Origin: Bacteroidales bacterium UBA5349
GTDB lineage: Bacteria > Bacteroidota > Bacteroidia > Bacteroidales > Tenuifilaceae
Length of the DNA: 64,000 nucleotides
Direction of reading: 5' to 3'
NCBI GenBank assembly: GCA_002410065.1
Contig: DHQB01000015.1
Coordinates: 88,324-152,323 of the forward strand
Shown: in pieces, positions 50,949 through 60,065 of the stretch
Numbering within the stretch: the first letter of the stretch is position 1
Layout of the letters: every line of letters begins with the position of its first letter
Made by a program: the position numbers and the translations under genes
Notes under the pieces: generated by a model
Told to the model about the DNA's origin: nothing
The model's input: the letters and a program-made list of their open reading frames with translations, nothing else
Database searches by the model: none

Positions 50949-51425
50949 AGTGTTCAATGATTAGTATATAGCAGTTTTAACTTGCTAAAAATAGAAATAC
51001 TTTACTAATTCACAAAGCCTAGAGTCCTTTTTTATTAAGGTAAAAAAGCATAATACGATGATTTGTTTGTTTTTATAGAATACCTAATTTGACCAAAGTT
51101 AGGTTAGCGTAGATTAAATATTGGCCAAAACTTATGATAAGCTAAGGAATAAGCCAAATGGCGAATGTTTTTTCGATTTTATTACTACATATTTATTTCC
51201 TGGAAGATGGTTGAAATGAGTTGTCCGTATTTGCTCAAATTAAAGCCCATGGTTGATAATGTTAGCCTTATTTATGCAAAAAACTCTTGTGGGTTGATGA
51301 TTTGTTGCAAAGTTTAAATCTTAATATCTTTATGGGATTCCAGAGGTAAATAGTTGTAAAGTGGGTTACTTCCAAAGTTTATTTGACAATGTTTTGGAGG
51401 CTTTATTTTTTGCAGGTCAACTATT

Positions 51426-51456
51426 TTTGCTCAAAATATTTTAATCTCTATCTTTG
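51426..51456 (+). promoter_or_regulatory. Promoter of purQ
   Basis: TTTG (51426-51429), exactly 19 bases, then TATCTTTG (51449-51456), 23 bases before the purQ ATG. It is a full match to the Bacteroidota promoter. Confidence 0.65.
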
Positions 51457-51479
51457 AAGCAACTATCAAAGCAAATCCT

Positions 51480-52178
51480 ATGAAATTTGGTGTAGTAATT
51501 TTTCCTGGCTCTAACTGCGATCATGATATGATCTATGTTCTAAGGAACGTTATGGAGCAAGAGGTTGTTGAACTTTGGCATAAGGATAACGATTTACAAG
51601 GTGTTGATGTTGTTGTGCTGCCTGGCGGTTTTTCGTTTGGCGATTACCTTAGGTCTGGAGCATTAGCTCGATTTTCACCAATAATGGAAAGGATTATTGA
51701 GTTTGCTAATGCAGGCGGTTATGTGTTTGGGGTTTGTAATGGCTTTCAGATTCTATGTGAAGCAAAGTTGCTACCCGGAGCCCTCTTGCACAATAATAGC
51801 CAGAAGTTCGAGTGTAAAAACATTCATATTCTTCCCGACAGTAAGTCGGCAGCCCTAACCGCATATCTGCCAAGCAGCCGTGCATTAAAAATTCCCATTG
51901 CCCATGGCGAGGGTAGGTACTATGCCGATAAGGACACTTTGGCGACGATGAGAATTAATGACCAAATTCTTTTCCGTTACTGCGATGAGAGTGGATCGAT
52001 TTCTGAATCAGTTAACCCTAACGGATCGGTTGAGAATATTGCCGGTGTTTGCAACGAAAGACTTAACGTATTTGGCATGATGCCTCATCCCGAAAGAGCC
52101 GCTGATGACGAATTGGGAAATACAGATGGGCGATTAATTTTTGAATCGCTTATTCGCTTTGTAAAAGAGCGATTATAA
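51480..52178 (+). CDS. purQ: Phosphoribosylformylglycinamidine synthase subunit PurQ
   Basis: This glutaminase subunit supplies ammonia to PurL for FGAM formation in purine synthesis. It is a class I glutamine amidotransferase: VVIFPGSNCDHDM at the N terminus, VVLPGGFSFGDYLRSGA, the nucleophile elbow FGVCNGFQILCEA, and the His-Glu pair in MMPHPERAADD. The length, 232 residues, is normal for a stand-alone PurQ, so this organism should also have a small-type PurL and PurS, which are not in the window. Confidence 0.95.
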   Translation: MKFGVVIFPGSNCDHDMIYVLRNVMEQEVVELWHKDNDLQGVDVVVLPGGFSFGDYLRSGALARFSPIMERIIEFANAGGYVFGVCNGFQILCEAKLLPGALLHNNSQKFECKNIHILPDSKSAALTAYLPSSRALKIPIAHGEGRYYADKDTLATMRINDQILFRYCDESGSISESVNPNGSVENIAGVCNERLNVFGMMPHPERAADDELGNTDGRLIFESLIRFVKERL

Positions 52179-52191
52179 GCAACTTTTAGTA

Positions 52192-52905
52192 TTACAATTT
52201 CCTTACATCAAGCAGGGTATCTTTATATCCTTCAGGATTATTGACTATTCGCATTAAACGTTCTGCAACCTCACGAACATCCGATAGCTGTTCATTATCC
52301 TTGTAATCTTTAAATCGCTGTAAATCTGGAAAATCAGATGAACTCGCCTGACGGATTTCCGATTGCATTTCCGTGTCAACAACACCCGGAGCTACAGCAA
52401 AAGTTTTTACTTTCCCATTACTATTCTCCAACGAAATAACCCTTGAGAGCATATCAAGCGAGGCCTTTGATGAGCAGTAGTTACCCCAACTCGCAACCGG
52501 ATAGCGTGCTGCCCCTGAACTAACATTAAGTATTACTATCTGTGAGGCAGTTTCAGAATATTTTTTGATAATCCAATTAGAAAGTACTGCAGGAGCGATG
52601 GCATTAAGTATATGAGTTTTTATTATCAACTCATTATCCTGTTTTCCAAATGGGCTAACCTTCCCAAGCATTCCTGCATTATTAATGAGAATAACCTTGT
52701 CGGCTTCCGCATCAAATGGCAATTCAAGCCCATTAAGCATATTGGCATCGCTTAGGTCGATAGAGATATGGTTGTATCTTTCATGTTCAACCGATTGTTT
52801 TCGTGAGATACCATAAACATAGCAATTGTTTGTTTTTAGTGCATGTTCAACAAGTGCTTTGCCAATCCCCCGGCTGCTTCCGGTTATATAAAAAATGGGT
52901 TTCAT
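52192..52905 (-). CDS. Short-chain dehydrogenase/reductase
   Basis: This classical SDR oxidoreductase uses NAD(P)H. The cofactor motif TGSSRGIGKALVEHA is at residues 8-22, VILINNAGMLG near residue 80, and the catalytic pair is YCSSK, with the serine in LNVSSGAARYP. SRK after the second strand favours NADPH. The length, 237 residues, and the overall pattern resemble sepiapterin- or benzil-reductase-like SDRs; the substrate is unknown. It lies 12 bases after the flippase-like gene and is probably cotranscribed with it. Confidence 0.9.
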   Translation of the reverse strand: MKPIFYITGSSRGIGKALVEHALKTNNCYVYGISRKQSVEHERYNHISIDLSDANMLNGLELPFDAEADKVILINNAGMLGKVSPFGKQDNELIIKTHILNAIAPAVLSNWIIKKYSETASQIVILNVSSGAARYPVASWGNYCSSKASLDMLSRVISLENSNGKVKTFAVAPGVVDTEMQSEIRQASSSDFPDLQRFKDYKDNEQLSDVREVAERLMRIVNNPEGYKDTLLDVRKL

Positions 52906-52917
52906 GCTGATTACAAT

Positions 52918-54024
52918 TTATTTATTACTCTTTTTTAACGAAAACTTACTGTTTAGCCACCTTGGGAATATAATTGCGCCGATAATTAGGTATGGATAAT
53001 AGGTTGCCAGTCTCCACATTAGCGAAATGGTTACAGCAACTGCACCAAGTATTACTGGTGATACAAGGATGAATTCACTTAGATATCGGGTGAAAACGAA
53101 TTCAGAGAATCCGCTACCACCAGGCGTGGGGCTTACAAGCATCATGAGCCACATTACTAACTGCCGTGCAAATATTAGGTAATGGTCGGATACAGAAAAA
53201 AAAGCAAGGAGTAATGCATTTACAACCCAGTAGCGCGATGTCCATGATATAAAAGTAGCCCCAAAAGCTTTGAGCCAAAAGCCAATTGGTTTGGACCTGA
53301 ACTCCCTGGAGTTCTTAATAATTTCAGTTCCTGCTTCATTGGCTCCATGTTTCCATTTGCGAAGAATGGGCAGTTTAAATATCATCAACAAAAGCCATTT
53401 TAACCCCCGTGGGTTAATGAATAACCCATATGAGAGGAACAGAACGTATAGGAGTTTAAGGCTATACCCTATGGTGGCAAAGAGAAAAAGCTCGTTGGAG
53501 AACGAAATCCCGCCCTCAATTCCGCCAATACCAAAAAGTACTCTTGGGTTGATGATTAGCAGGAGTAAAGGGAACATTATTAAAAAATAGAGTTCGTCGA
53601 GTAGTGAGGTTGCCATTACAATAGCCGAACTTCTCCCAATTCCAATCCCCTCTTTATTTACATAAATGATAGCTACACCTGTTCCTCCAATGGCCGATGG
53701 TGTAATAGCCGAAGTAAACTCCCAGAGCATAATCACTCTAAAGGCCTGTCTTAGTGTAAGCGAACCCTCAGAGAGGATAAGTAACCTTACAATATAACCC
53801 AAATCGCGAAGGGCCATTAGGGCCAGGGAAACTAACAACCAAAGGAAGCCCCATTTGGTAAGTGAAATGTACGAGAAAACATCAGGGTCGAACTCGCGAT
53901 AGAAAAGGTAACCAACAACGCCTAAGCCAATAATTATGGGGTATATTATCCTAGAAACCTTTATCTTACTTAAAGGGTTTTCTTCGATTAATACGTTTTC
54001 CTTGTCCTGTTCTTTTTTCGTCAT
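52918..54024 (-). CDS. Flippase-like LPG_synthase_TM family membrane protein
   Basis: About eight hydrophobic segments and AFRVIMLWEFTSAITPSAIGG, with GIGRSSAIVMATSLLDELYF and VSPTPGGSGFSEF, identify the UPF0104/lysylphosphatidylglycerol synthase transmembrane family (YbhN-like, also named flippase-like). It lacks the catalytic aminoacyltransferase domain. Members are proposed to move or modify lipids. The length, 368 residues, fits. The best promoter-like box is only 8 bases before the ATG, so the transcript might be nearly leaderless. It heads a two-gene unit with the SDR gene. Confidence 0.85.
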   Translation of the reverse strand: MTKKEQDKENVLIEENPLSKIKVSRIIYPIIIGLGVVGYLFYREFDPDVFSYISLTKWGFLWLLVSLALMALRDLGYIVRLLILSEGSLTLRQAFRVIMLWEFTSAITPSAIGGTGVAIIYVNKEGIGIGRSSAIVMATSLLDELYFLIMFPLLLLIINPRVLFGIGGIEGGISFSNELFLFATIGYSLKLLYVLFLSYGLFINPRGLKWLLLMIFKLPILRKWKHGANEAGTEIIKNSREFRSKPIGFWLKAFGATFISWTSRYWVVNALLLAFFSVSDHYLIFARQLVMWLMMLVSPTPGGSGFSEFVFTRYLSEFILVSPVILGAVAVTISLMWRLATYYPYLIIGAIIFPRWLNSKFSLKKSNK

Positions 54025-54031
54025 GCTTTAG

Positions 54032-54039
54032 CAAAAGTA
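54032..54039 (-). promoter_or_regulatory. -7-like box TACTTTTG next to flippase-like gene
   Basis: It is a full match to TAnnTTTG on the minus strand. Predicted transcription would begin within about 3 bases of the ATG at 54024. No TTG is seen at -33. Confidence 0.3.
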
Positions 54040-54152
54040 ATAAAACGTAACCAAAACACTATTAGTTCAATTTTAAAATTTGATAAAAAAGTAGTATCCA
54101 AAATGTTATTAAACAATAGGTTCATCCTAAGAATAATCTCGCTGTTTTTTTG

Positions 54153-54160
54153 TAGGTTTG
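54153..54160 (+). promoter_or_regulatory. -7 box TAGGTTTG of nitroreductase gene
   Basis: It is a full match to TAnnTTTG, 29 bases before the ATG at 54189; no clear -33 element. Confidence 0.4.
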
Positions 54161-54188
54161 TTTTGACTGTAAATAAAAATCTGAAGAT

Positions 54189-54806
54189 ATGGAACTGAAA
54201 AAGGCAATTGAAACACGAACGAGCATTCGGCAATATGCTCCCGAACCAGTGAGTTTAAGCGATATTAAGGAAATGGTGCGATTGGCTAGTTTAGCACCCT
54301 CCGTTAACAACTACCAGCCATGGCAATTTATTGCCATAACCAATAAGGAGCTGATGAGGCGTATGGCCGATGCAGTTAGAGAGAGGATTAGCTCTCTTCC
54401 TGTAAACCAATCGAAATATGCAGCTAATGTAAAGAGTCAGGTTGAGTTTTTTGCTACTTTTTTTGAGGAAGCACCTGCATTGGTTGCCCTTTGTATGAGC
54501 GAATACGAAACAGTACTGGAGAAAGGTGTTGATTTAACTCACGATGAGGTTAACCAACTTAGAAACTCACCAGATATTCAGAGTGCAGGAGCATGTATTC
54601 AGAACTTGCTATTGGCGGCAGTCGACTTTGGTTATGGCGCTTGCTGGATGAGCGCTCCCATGATGGCAAGAAAGGAACTGGAAGCCTTATTGGAAATTAC
54701 TCAACCCTTTAGTTTAGTTTCATTTGTTGCCGTGGGCAGACCAGCAAAAACGGTTTTACCACGCAATAAAAAACCCATTGATCAAATGTTTAGGGTGATA
54801 TCATAA
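54189..54806 (+). CDS. Nitroreductase-family protein
   Basis: This FMN-dependent oxidoreductase family member has the N-terminal FMN-binding RTSIRQYAPEPVS, LASLAPSVNNYQPWQFIAI, and C-terminal SAGACIQNLLLAAVDFGYGACWMSAP and VAVGRPAKT. The length, 205 residues, is normal. The natural substrate is unknown; members reduce quinones, flavins or nitro compounds. It is a single gene with its own -7 box and a terminator shared with the convergent TonB-type gene. Confidence 0.9.
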   Translation: MELKKAIETRTSIRQYAPEPVSLSDIKEMVRLASLAPSVNNYQPWQFIAITNKELMRRMADAVRERISSLPVNQSKYAANVKSQVEFFATFFEEAPALVALCMSEYETVLEKGVDLTHDEVNQLRNSPDIQSAGACIQNLLLAAVDFGYGACWMSAPMMARKELEALLEITQPFSLVSFVAVGRPAKTVLPRNKKPIDQMFRVIS

Positions 54807-54833
54807 AAAAGGCTGGGAAACCCAACCTTTTTT
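54803..54833. terminator. Bidirectional terminator between nitroreductase and TonB-type genes
   Basis: AAAAAAGGCTGGG and CCCAACCTTTTTT form a stem with one mismatch and an AAA loop, with runs of A and T on both sides. Confidence 0.8.
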
Positions 54834-54846
54834 ATGCTTAATTATT

Positions 54847-55521
54847 TTATTGTAATCGGAAGGTGATTGGGAAGGTAAAGATAACCCTAGCTGGCAGTTC
54901 GCGCTGTTCGCCTGGTTCCCATTTAGGTGATTGCGACACAATCCTTACTGCCTCCTCGGCCAGTAATTTATCCGGACTCCTAATTACCGTAATGTCGGTT
55001 ACATTCCCCTCGGTATCAATTATGAATTGAAGTATAACTTTTCCTTGAATGCCATTTATGGCAGCTAGTTCAGGATACTTAAGGATAGAGAACACCCACT
55101 TTGAAAATTCATTGTAATCGCCACCCATAAATGTGGGCTTTTTCTCAATTAGGGTAAACGGGATGGTTTCAACCACATCACCTTCATCAGTCCTGTTAAT
55201 GAGATACGGAATAATATCCGTTTTTACATCTACAAAAATATCCGGATTCTCAATAATATCAAGCGCGTTGTTCTCGTGGATTAGTATAATCTCAGCAAAA
55301 GGAATTACAGGAGGCGGAGGGGTTACAATTTTACTTGGGTCTAATATAACCATGTCAATAGGCGCTTCAAACGGCCTATCGTTAATAGGCAGAGTAAAAT
55401 TATCTCCGCTACTTTGCCATTCAAAGGCTGTGAGTACAACTGCTAGAGAAGCAATTAGCCCAAGTTGAAAGAAAAGTCCTTTTTTTCTTTCTAGGTCTGT
55501 TTTTCTAGTTTTTGTTTTCAT
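54847..55521 (-). CDS. TonB-family energy transducer
   Basis: Residues 15-35 are a membrane anchor (GLFFQLGLIASLAVVLTAFEW). A short proline-rich linker follows (VTPPPPVIPF), then a spacer and a C-terminal TonB domain from about residue 135: FSILKYPELAAINGIQGKVIL, DTEGNVTDITVIRSP and ITFRLQ at the end. It would couple proton motive force to an outer-membrane receptor. No exbB/exbD or TonB-dependent receptor is beside it, so its partner lies elsewhere. The length is 224 residues. Confidence 0.9.
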   Translation of the reverse strand: MKTKTRKTDLERKKGLFFQLGLIASLAVVLTAFEWQSSGDNFTLPINDRPFEAPIDMVILDPSKIVTPPPPVIPFAEIILIHENNALDIIENPDIFVDVKTDIIPYLINRTDEGDVVETIPFTLIEKKPTFMGGDYNEFSKWVFSILKYPELAAINGIQGKVILQFIIDTEGNVTDITVIRSPDKLLAEEAVRIVSQSPKWEPGEQRELPARVIFTFPITFRLQ

Positions 55522-55794
55522 AGTTGTAGGTTTTAGTGGTTCAACTTGTTAGCCTTTATTATTATAACGATGAATCTTTCAATATTGATACACTAAAAGG
55601 GTATATTCCATAAAATAGACCAAGAAAAAATAAATTAAATTTATAAAATGGCGATGTTAGATTTGAATACTCCTGAAGTCATTGAAAGGTAGCGCAATAG
55701 GGTGTTGAAGGAAATGTTAATAATTAAGTTGACAGAACTTACGTCTTTTGTCATTGTAAATTCGTCATACCAACAAAGCTTTTAAAATGCAGAA

Positions 55795-56340
55795 ATGGAA
55801 TTAGCTAACGGCCGTAGCAAATTGGATGAACTTGAAAGGGTAATAGAGGAGTATCAGGATCAACTTTTCAGACACGCTTTTTTTAGAACGGGTTCTTATG
55901 CCGAGTCCCAGGATATTGTGCAGGATGTTTTTATAAAACTTTACTACGACAATGGGGAATTATCCTCCATAAAAAATGTAAAGCACTACCTGTATCGAAG
56001 CATTACAAATGCCTGTTTTGATTACCACAGAAAGAGCAGAAAGCAAAAGTTTGAGCCAATTGAAACGGCCAATCTACCAAGCCAAATGTATGAGAAGGAA
56101 GCATCAGAAGTTCTAATTCAGATTGAGGAATACAAAAGGTTAGAGGAACTCCTAAAAGTTCTTCCTGAGGAACAATCGGAGGTAATCCGTTTGAGGATTT
56201 TTGATAGCCTTGGCTTTGTTGAGATTGCATCAATTCTTGAAACTCCCGTTACAACCATTAAGTCGCGGTTTAAGTACGGTATCGATAAGTTAAAAGCAGA
56301 ATATTTTAAAACATCAAGGAGGTACGATTATGGATTGTAA
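55795..56340 (+). CDS. ECF-type RNA polymerase sigma factor
   Basis: Region 2 is seen in EEYQDQLFRHAFFRTGSYAE and SQDIVQDVFIKLYY, and region 4 in LKVLPEEQSEVIRLRIFDSL with EIASILETPVTTIKSRFKYG as the recognition helix-turn-helix. At 181 residues it fits the extracytoplasmic-function class. Its last 11 bases overlap the start of the anti-sigma gene, so the two are translationally coupled. A possible promoter box TAAATTCG is at 55757-55764. The signal is unknown. Confidence 0.92.
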   Translation: MELANGRSKLDELERVIEEYQDQLFRHAFFRTGSYAESQDIVQDVFIKLYYDNGELSSIKNVKHYLYRSITNACFDYHRKSRKQKFEPIETANLPSQMYEKEASEVLIQIEEYKRLEELLKVLPEEQSEVIRLRIFDSLGFVEIASILETPVTTIKSRFKYGIDKLKAEYFKTSRRYDYGL

Positions 56341-57673
56341 AAAATGTAAACTGGAGATGGTGAATCTATTCGATACGAATGAAGATTTTGCACTAAAAGG
56401 GAGTATTCTGGAGCATATTAAACAATGTCCTGATTGTCAGGAAGAGTACCACAATGCTCTGGAAATTATATCGATGCTGAAGCCTAAACTGCAACCCAAA
56501 GCTCCATTTCAACTTAAGCAAAACATTATGAACCAACTAAAAATGGAGGACACAAAAATGAAAACCCAAGATTCTAAAAGCAAAAAACTTAACCCTAGAT
56601 TTAAAAAGTTTTTAATGGTGGCAGCTGTAGTTGCCCTAGGCGTTGTGATTGTTCCAATTATTAACAATAATACAAATGTGCTCAATGGTACTGCACGGGC
56701 TGCCAATAGTTTAATTGATAATTCAATTAGGGCAACCCAACTGGTAAAAAGTATGATTATTAAATTGCAGGTTCGCACCCTAGCAAACGATAATTTTTCT
56801 CTCATTGGTGCTGAATACAATATGGTAAACCATAGTTTTTACAAATCGTTTAGTAATCCTGAAAAATGGAGATTAGAGAAACCAGGTAGGGTAGTAGTGA
56901 ACGATGGGGAGTATCAGTACTTGCATATGGTTAGCACACAGGATTATTTAAAAGCTTCACGTTTCCATAATATGATTGAGGATTTTGAGATGTTGCTTGA
57001 ACCCGAAAAAATACTTATAAAAGAGCAGTACGGACTAAAGAAAAATGGTTCAACATTAACAATGGAGGTGAAAGATGGGCTAGTTTACTTAACCGTTTCC
57101 GATAAGGCACAGGGCGACTTTATCAACGACTATATGCGCAACACCTCAATTGGCGAGTCGGATAATCGTCGCGAGTATGTATTTGATAACGACACCAAGC
57201 TGTTAAGGGGTATGAAAATCTATCTTACTGAGGACACCAAGGAAACACTAATTGTTAATATAGAAAGTATAGAGTACAATGTTAGGATTGACCCTTCATT
57301 ATTTGCAATAGAAATACCTAAAGGGCAGGAGTGGAGAGATTTAGATGTTGTGGAAGAAAGCAAAATCTTTACAAATATTACTAGCAAAAAGGCTGCAGAG
57401 ATTATCTTTAACGGACTGGCAAAAAAGGATTGGCAGCTGGTAGCTCAAGCCTATTCATTCTTCGATGGGAAAAATGAGCACGCAAATAACCTAAAGGAAA
57501 AGTTTGGCGGGTTAACGCTGGTAAAGCTGGGTGAGCCTTTTAAATCGGGTCAGTATGCTGGAGAGTTTGTTCCGTATGAGGTTAGGCTAAAGTCGGGTGA
57601 AATTAAGCGATTCAATCTTGCCTTACGCAACGATAACCCCAATAAGGTGTGGCTGGTTGATGGGGGATTATAG
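56330..57673 (+). CDS. Zinc-finger anti-sigma factor with large periplasmic domain
   Basis: The N-terminal cytoplasmic part has an anti-sigma zinc motif, HIKQCPDC (HxxxCxxC), preceded by a CKKC pair at residues 3-6. One membrane helix lies at about 90-112 (FLMVAAVVALGVVIVPI). The remaining 335 residues are extracytoplasmic. Residues 140-340 look like a LolA/LppX-type lipid-binding fold (SFYKSFSNPEKWRLEKPG), and residues 355-447 like a small alpha-beta domain (GLAKKDWQLVAQAYSFF). I infer that it senses an envelope lipid or lipoprotein and holds the neighbouring sigma factor. Confidence 0.82.
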   Translation: MDCKKCKLEMVNLFDTNEDFALKGSILEHIKQCPDCQEEYHNALEIISMLKPKLQPKAPFQLKQNIMNQLKMEDTKMKTQDSKSKKLNPRFKKFLMVAAVVALGVVIVPIINNNTNVLNGTARAANSLIDNSIRATQLVKSMIIKLQVRTLANDNFSLIGAEYNMVNHSFYKSFSNPEKWRLEKPGRVVVNDGEYQYLHMVSTQDYLKASRFHNMIEDFEMLLEPEKILIKEQYGLKKNGSTLTMEVKDGLVYLTVSDKAQGDFINDYMRNTSIGESDNRREYVFDNDTKLLRGMKIYLTEDTKETLIVNIESIEYNVRIDPSLFAIEIPKGQEWRDLDVVEESKIFTNITSKKAAEIIFNGLAKKDWQLVAQAYSFFDGKNEHANNLKEKFGGLTLVKLGEPFKSGQYAGEFVPYEVRLKSGEIKRFNLALRNDNPNKVWLVDGGL

Positions 57674-57730
57674 CAGAACAGCTAAAATAATTTTTGCTTG
57701 GCAAGGAATTGATAGAAATTAATCACACAT

Positions 57731-57766
57731 AAAAAAGGCAAGCCACTTCTTAGGCTTGCCTTTTTT
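57731..57766. terminator. Bidirectional terminator between anti-sigma and flotillin genes
   Basis: AAAAAAGGCAAGCC (57731-57744) and GGCTTGCCTTTTTT (57753-57766) form a perfect 14-bp stem. Confidence 0.9.
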
Positions 57767-57784
57767 ATTTAGTTATGCAAATTC

Positions 57785-59215
57785 TTATTTCATTGGTTCA
57801 ATATCCTCAATGTTGTCCGCTTTTTTCCCTTTTGACTTTTCCTTTGGGTTCTCAATGGTTTTTCCTTTAAGGTAGTCTGGTAGTTCCATGCCTGCCATTT
57901 TAAATAGTTCCTCAAATGGAGGAATTGCACCTAACATTCCTGACAAGAAATTGGCTGTGGCTGGACTTTTTCCGTCTTTTCCTGATCCCATATTATCCCA
58001 AACAGTAACCTTATCAATTTTAAGGTTTTTAACGGCTTCAACTTGTGTTTTAACCAGTTCGGGCAGTTTGTCGGCAATCATCATCATTACCGCATCGCGT
58101 GAGTTCCCAGCTGCTTTGTTAAGCATTTGAAAGCCTTCTGCCTGTTTGGTAAGGATTTGGAAAATACCCTTGGCTTCGGCCTCCATTTTCATGTAAATAG
58201 CATCAGCTTCACCACGAGCCTCTCTACGGGTTTGCTCTGCAATAGCTTCAGCATCAATTTCAACCTTCTCCTTATTAATGGTTGCGGGTACAATAATATC
58301 TGCTTTTTGAGTAGCTTGTTCCCTTTCGGCACGGGCTATTTCAGCAGCTCTTTCAGATGCGTAAGCCTCTTCGAGTGCTTTTGCACGGGCCACTTTTTCA
58401 GCAGCAACGGCTTTACGTTCTGCTTCGGCCTCATTCTCCCTCCGGGTTGCATTGGAGTTTGCTATGGTTATTTTTGCCAGGTTTTCACCCTCAACGGCTG
58501 TAGCATCTGCGCTGGATACCTGAACGCGCTGATCACGATGGGCATTGGCTTCACCAATAGATCCATCTCTGTTCTTTTCAGCAACGCTCTTCTTTGCATC
58601 GTTTATAGCTTTAGCCGCAGCTTCCTTACCAAGTGCCTCAATATAACCCGACTCATCGTTAATGTCGGTTACGTTCACATTTATAAGCTTCAACCCAATT
58701 TTCTTTAACTCAGCCTCCACGTTAGCCGATACGGCAGCAAGAAACTTATCGCGGTTGTTATTAATCTCTTCAATCTCCATGGTGGCAACCACCAAACGGA
58801 GCTGACCAAAAATAATATCCTTTGCTAGGTTACTAATATCGTCCTGTGCAAGACCAAGCAAACGCTCGGCAGCATTATCCATAATACCTGGCTCGGTGGA
58901 GATACCCACTGTAAAGCGAGAAGGTACATCGACCCTAATGTTTTGCTGGCTAAGAGCATTGGTTAAGTTGATCTCAATGGAGAGTGGTGTTAAATTTAGG
59001 AAAGAGTAATCCTGAATAACTGGCCAGATAAATGCCGCACCACCATGAATACACTTTGCAGAACGGGACTCATCGTTTTTACTTTTTCCAACTTTTCCGT
59101 AAACCACAAGAACCCTGTCGGAAGGGCATCGCTTGTATCGTTTAAGCAACGATACAATGAGGATAAAGACAAAAAAGACTAGGGCAATAATGCCTACTAC
59201 TACATATTGAGCCAT
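57785..59215 (-). CDS. floT: Flotillin-like SPFH protein
   Basis: A single N-terminal membrane segment (VVGIIALVFFVFILIVSLL) is followed by an SPFH/band-7 domain to about residue 200. A long Ala/Glu-rich coiled-coil region (210-360, for example EAEAERKAVAAEKVARAKAL) and a C-terminal part (QILTKQAEGFQMLNKAAGNS) follow. This is the layout of bacterial flotillins, which oligomerise at the membrane and organise fluid or lipid domains. It is 476 residues long. It follows an NfeD-type gene by 35 bases, the classic YuaF/YuaG pairing. Confidence 0.93.
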   Translation of the reverse strand: MAQYVVVGIIALVFFVFILIVSLLKRYKRCPSDRVLVVYGKVGKSKNDESRSAKCIHGGAAFIWPVIQDYSFLNLTPLSIEINLTNALSQQNIRVDVPSRFTVGISTEPGIMDNAAERLLGLAQDDISNLAKDIIFGQLRLVVATMEIEEINNNRDKFLAAVSANVEAELKKIGLKLINVNVTDINDESGYIEALGKEAAAKAINDAKKSVAEKNRDGSIGEANAHRDQRVQVSSADATAVEGENLAKITIANSNATRRENEAEAERKAVAAEKVARAKALEEAYASERAAEIARAEREQATQKADIIVPATINKEKVEIDAEAIAEQTRREARGEADAIYMKMEAEAKGIFQILTKQAEGFQMLNKAAGNSRDAVMMMIADKLPELVKTQVEAVKNLKIDKVTVWDNMGSGKDGKSPATANFLSGMLGAIPPFEELFKMAGMELPDYLKGKTIENPKEKSKGKKADNIEDIEPMK

Positions 59216-59250
59216 GGGATTTAGAATTAGATGGTTAGAATTATTTTAGG

Positions 59251-59847
59251 TTATGATTTTTTTACGAGCAAAATTTCGTCGTTCAGAATATCTACAACTT
59301 GCACGATGGAACCAGTTGGGATGGCTTCATCATCATCTGTCATCGCATCGAGTGTTCTGTAACCCTGTATTTTGAGCTGTACCTTGCCTGTAGCCTTCCT
59401 TTTTTCGGGGATGTAAAGATACACAGTTGCTGTTTTACCTATAGCCGTTTTCATGTTAAGCGTACCCGATTCAGTTAGTTTTCCCATGAAGTAGTATATT
59501 GATGCCATTATCAACATCATAATTATACCTGCAACTGTAGAGATAAGTACCGTGGCCCAGCCTGCCATTTCACTGTAAACACAGGCTAATCCTACCCATC
59601 CAAAAACGGTAAAGAATGCTACAAAATTCTTTAGGCTAATGAACTGAAATCCAACACCCGAATCGGAGTCAACGCTTAAATCAGCATCGCCAATAGCATC
59701 TAGTCCATCAGCATCAGCATCGGAACCGAAGAAGGTCATAACCAACTGAATGACAAAGACAAGAGATGCAGGGATGGATATTGCCCAGTAAATCATCTGA
59801 AGAGTGGTAAGGCTATCCCACCATGTGTTAATGTTGAGTAGTATCAT
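59251..59847 (-). CDS. NfeD-like membrane protein (YuaF type)
   Basis: Three to four membrane helices (MIYWAISIPASLVFVIQLVM, NFVAFFTVFGWVGLACVYSE, WATVLISTVAGIIMMLIMAS) are followed by a small OB-fold-type soluble domain (IGKTATVYLYIP, PTGSIVQVVDILNDEILLV). An aspartate-rich loop (GSDADADGLDAIGDADLSVD) lies between helices one and two and may bind cations. It probably works with the flotillin encoded next. Confidence 0.87.
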   Translation of the reverse strand: MILLNINTWWDSLTTLQMIYWAISIPASLVFVIQLVMTFFGSDADADGLDAIGDADLSVDSDSGVGFQFISLKNFVAFFTVFGWVGLACVYSEMAGWATVLISTVAGIIMMLIMASIYYFMGKLTESGTLNMKTAIGKTATVYLYIPEKRKATGKVQLKIQGYRTLDAMTDDDEAIPTGSIVQVVDILNDEILLVKKS

Positions 59848-60065
59848 TTTGGTTTAAGTTTATATCCGTGAAATTATGAAAAAAAGTTACACCTTATCTC
59901 TTTTTATCAATTAATTGACGTAATAAGTTAACAGTTTAAATTATAGAGAAGATAATTGATGACTTGAAGAACTTGGATTAGTTTTTTTTGGCTTTAGTCT
60001 AGCTGAGTATCCATTTTATACAACCTCTGCTTAACAGTCTTTAAAGTATGTTAATGTTCATTATG

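Larger units (their letters stand above)
50879..51479. other. 601-base divergent intergenic region
   Basis: This is the largest non-coding gap in the window. On the cheR side it holds the two inverted repeats at 50906-50948 and a possible minus-strand -7 box TAACTTTG (51101-51094), which would imply a leader of about 210 bases. On the purQ side it holds the promoter at 51426-51456. I found no convincing small gene, tRNA or riboswitch in the middle part. Confidence 0.6.

Noticed and set aside
58127..58708. 193-residue plus-strand frame inside the flotillin gene
   Set aside because: It is Phe/Cys-rich nonsense opposite an Ala/Glu-rich coiled coil, with no start signal.
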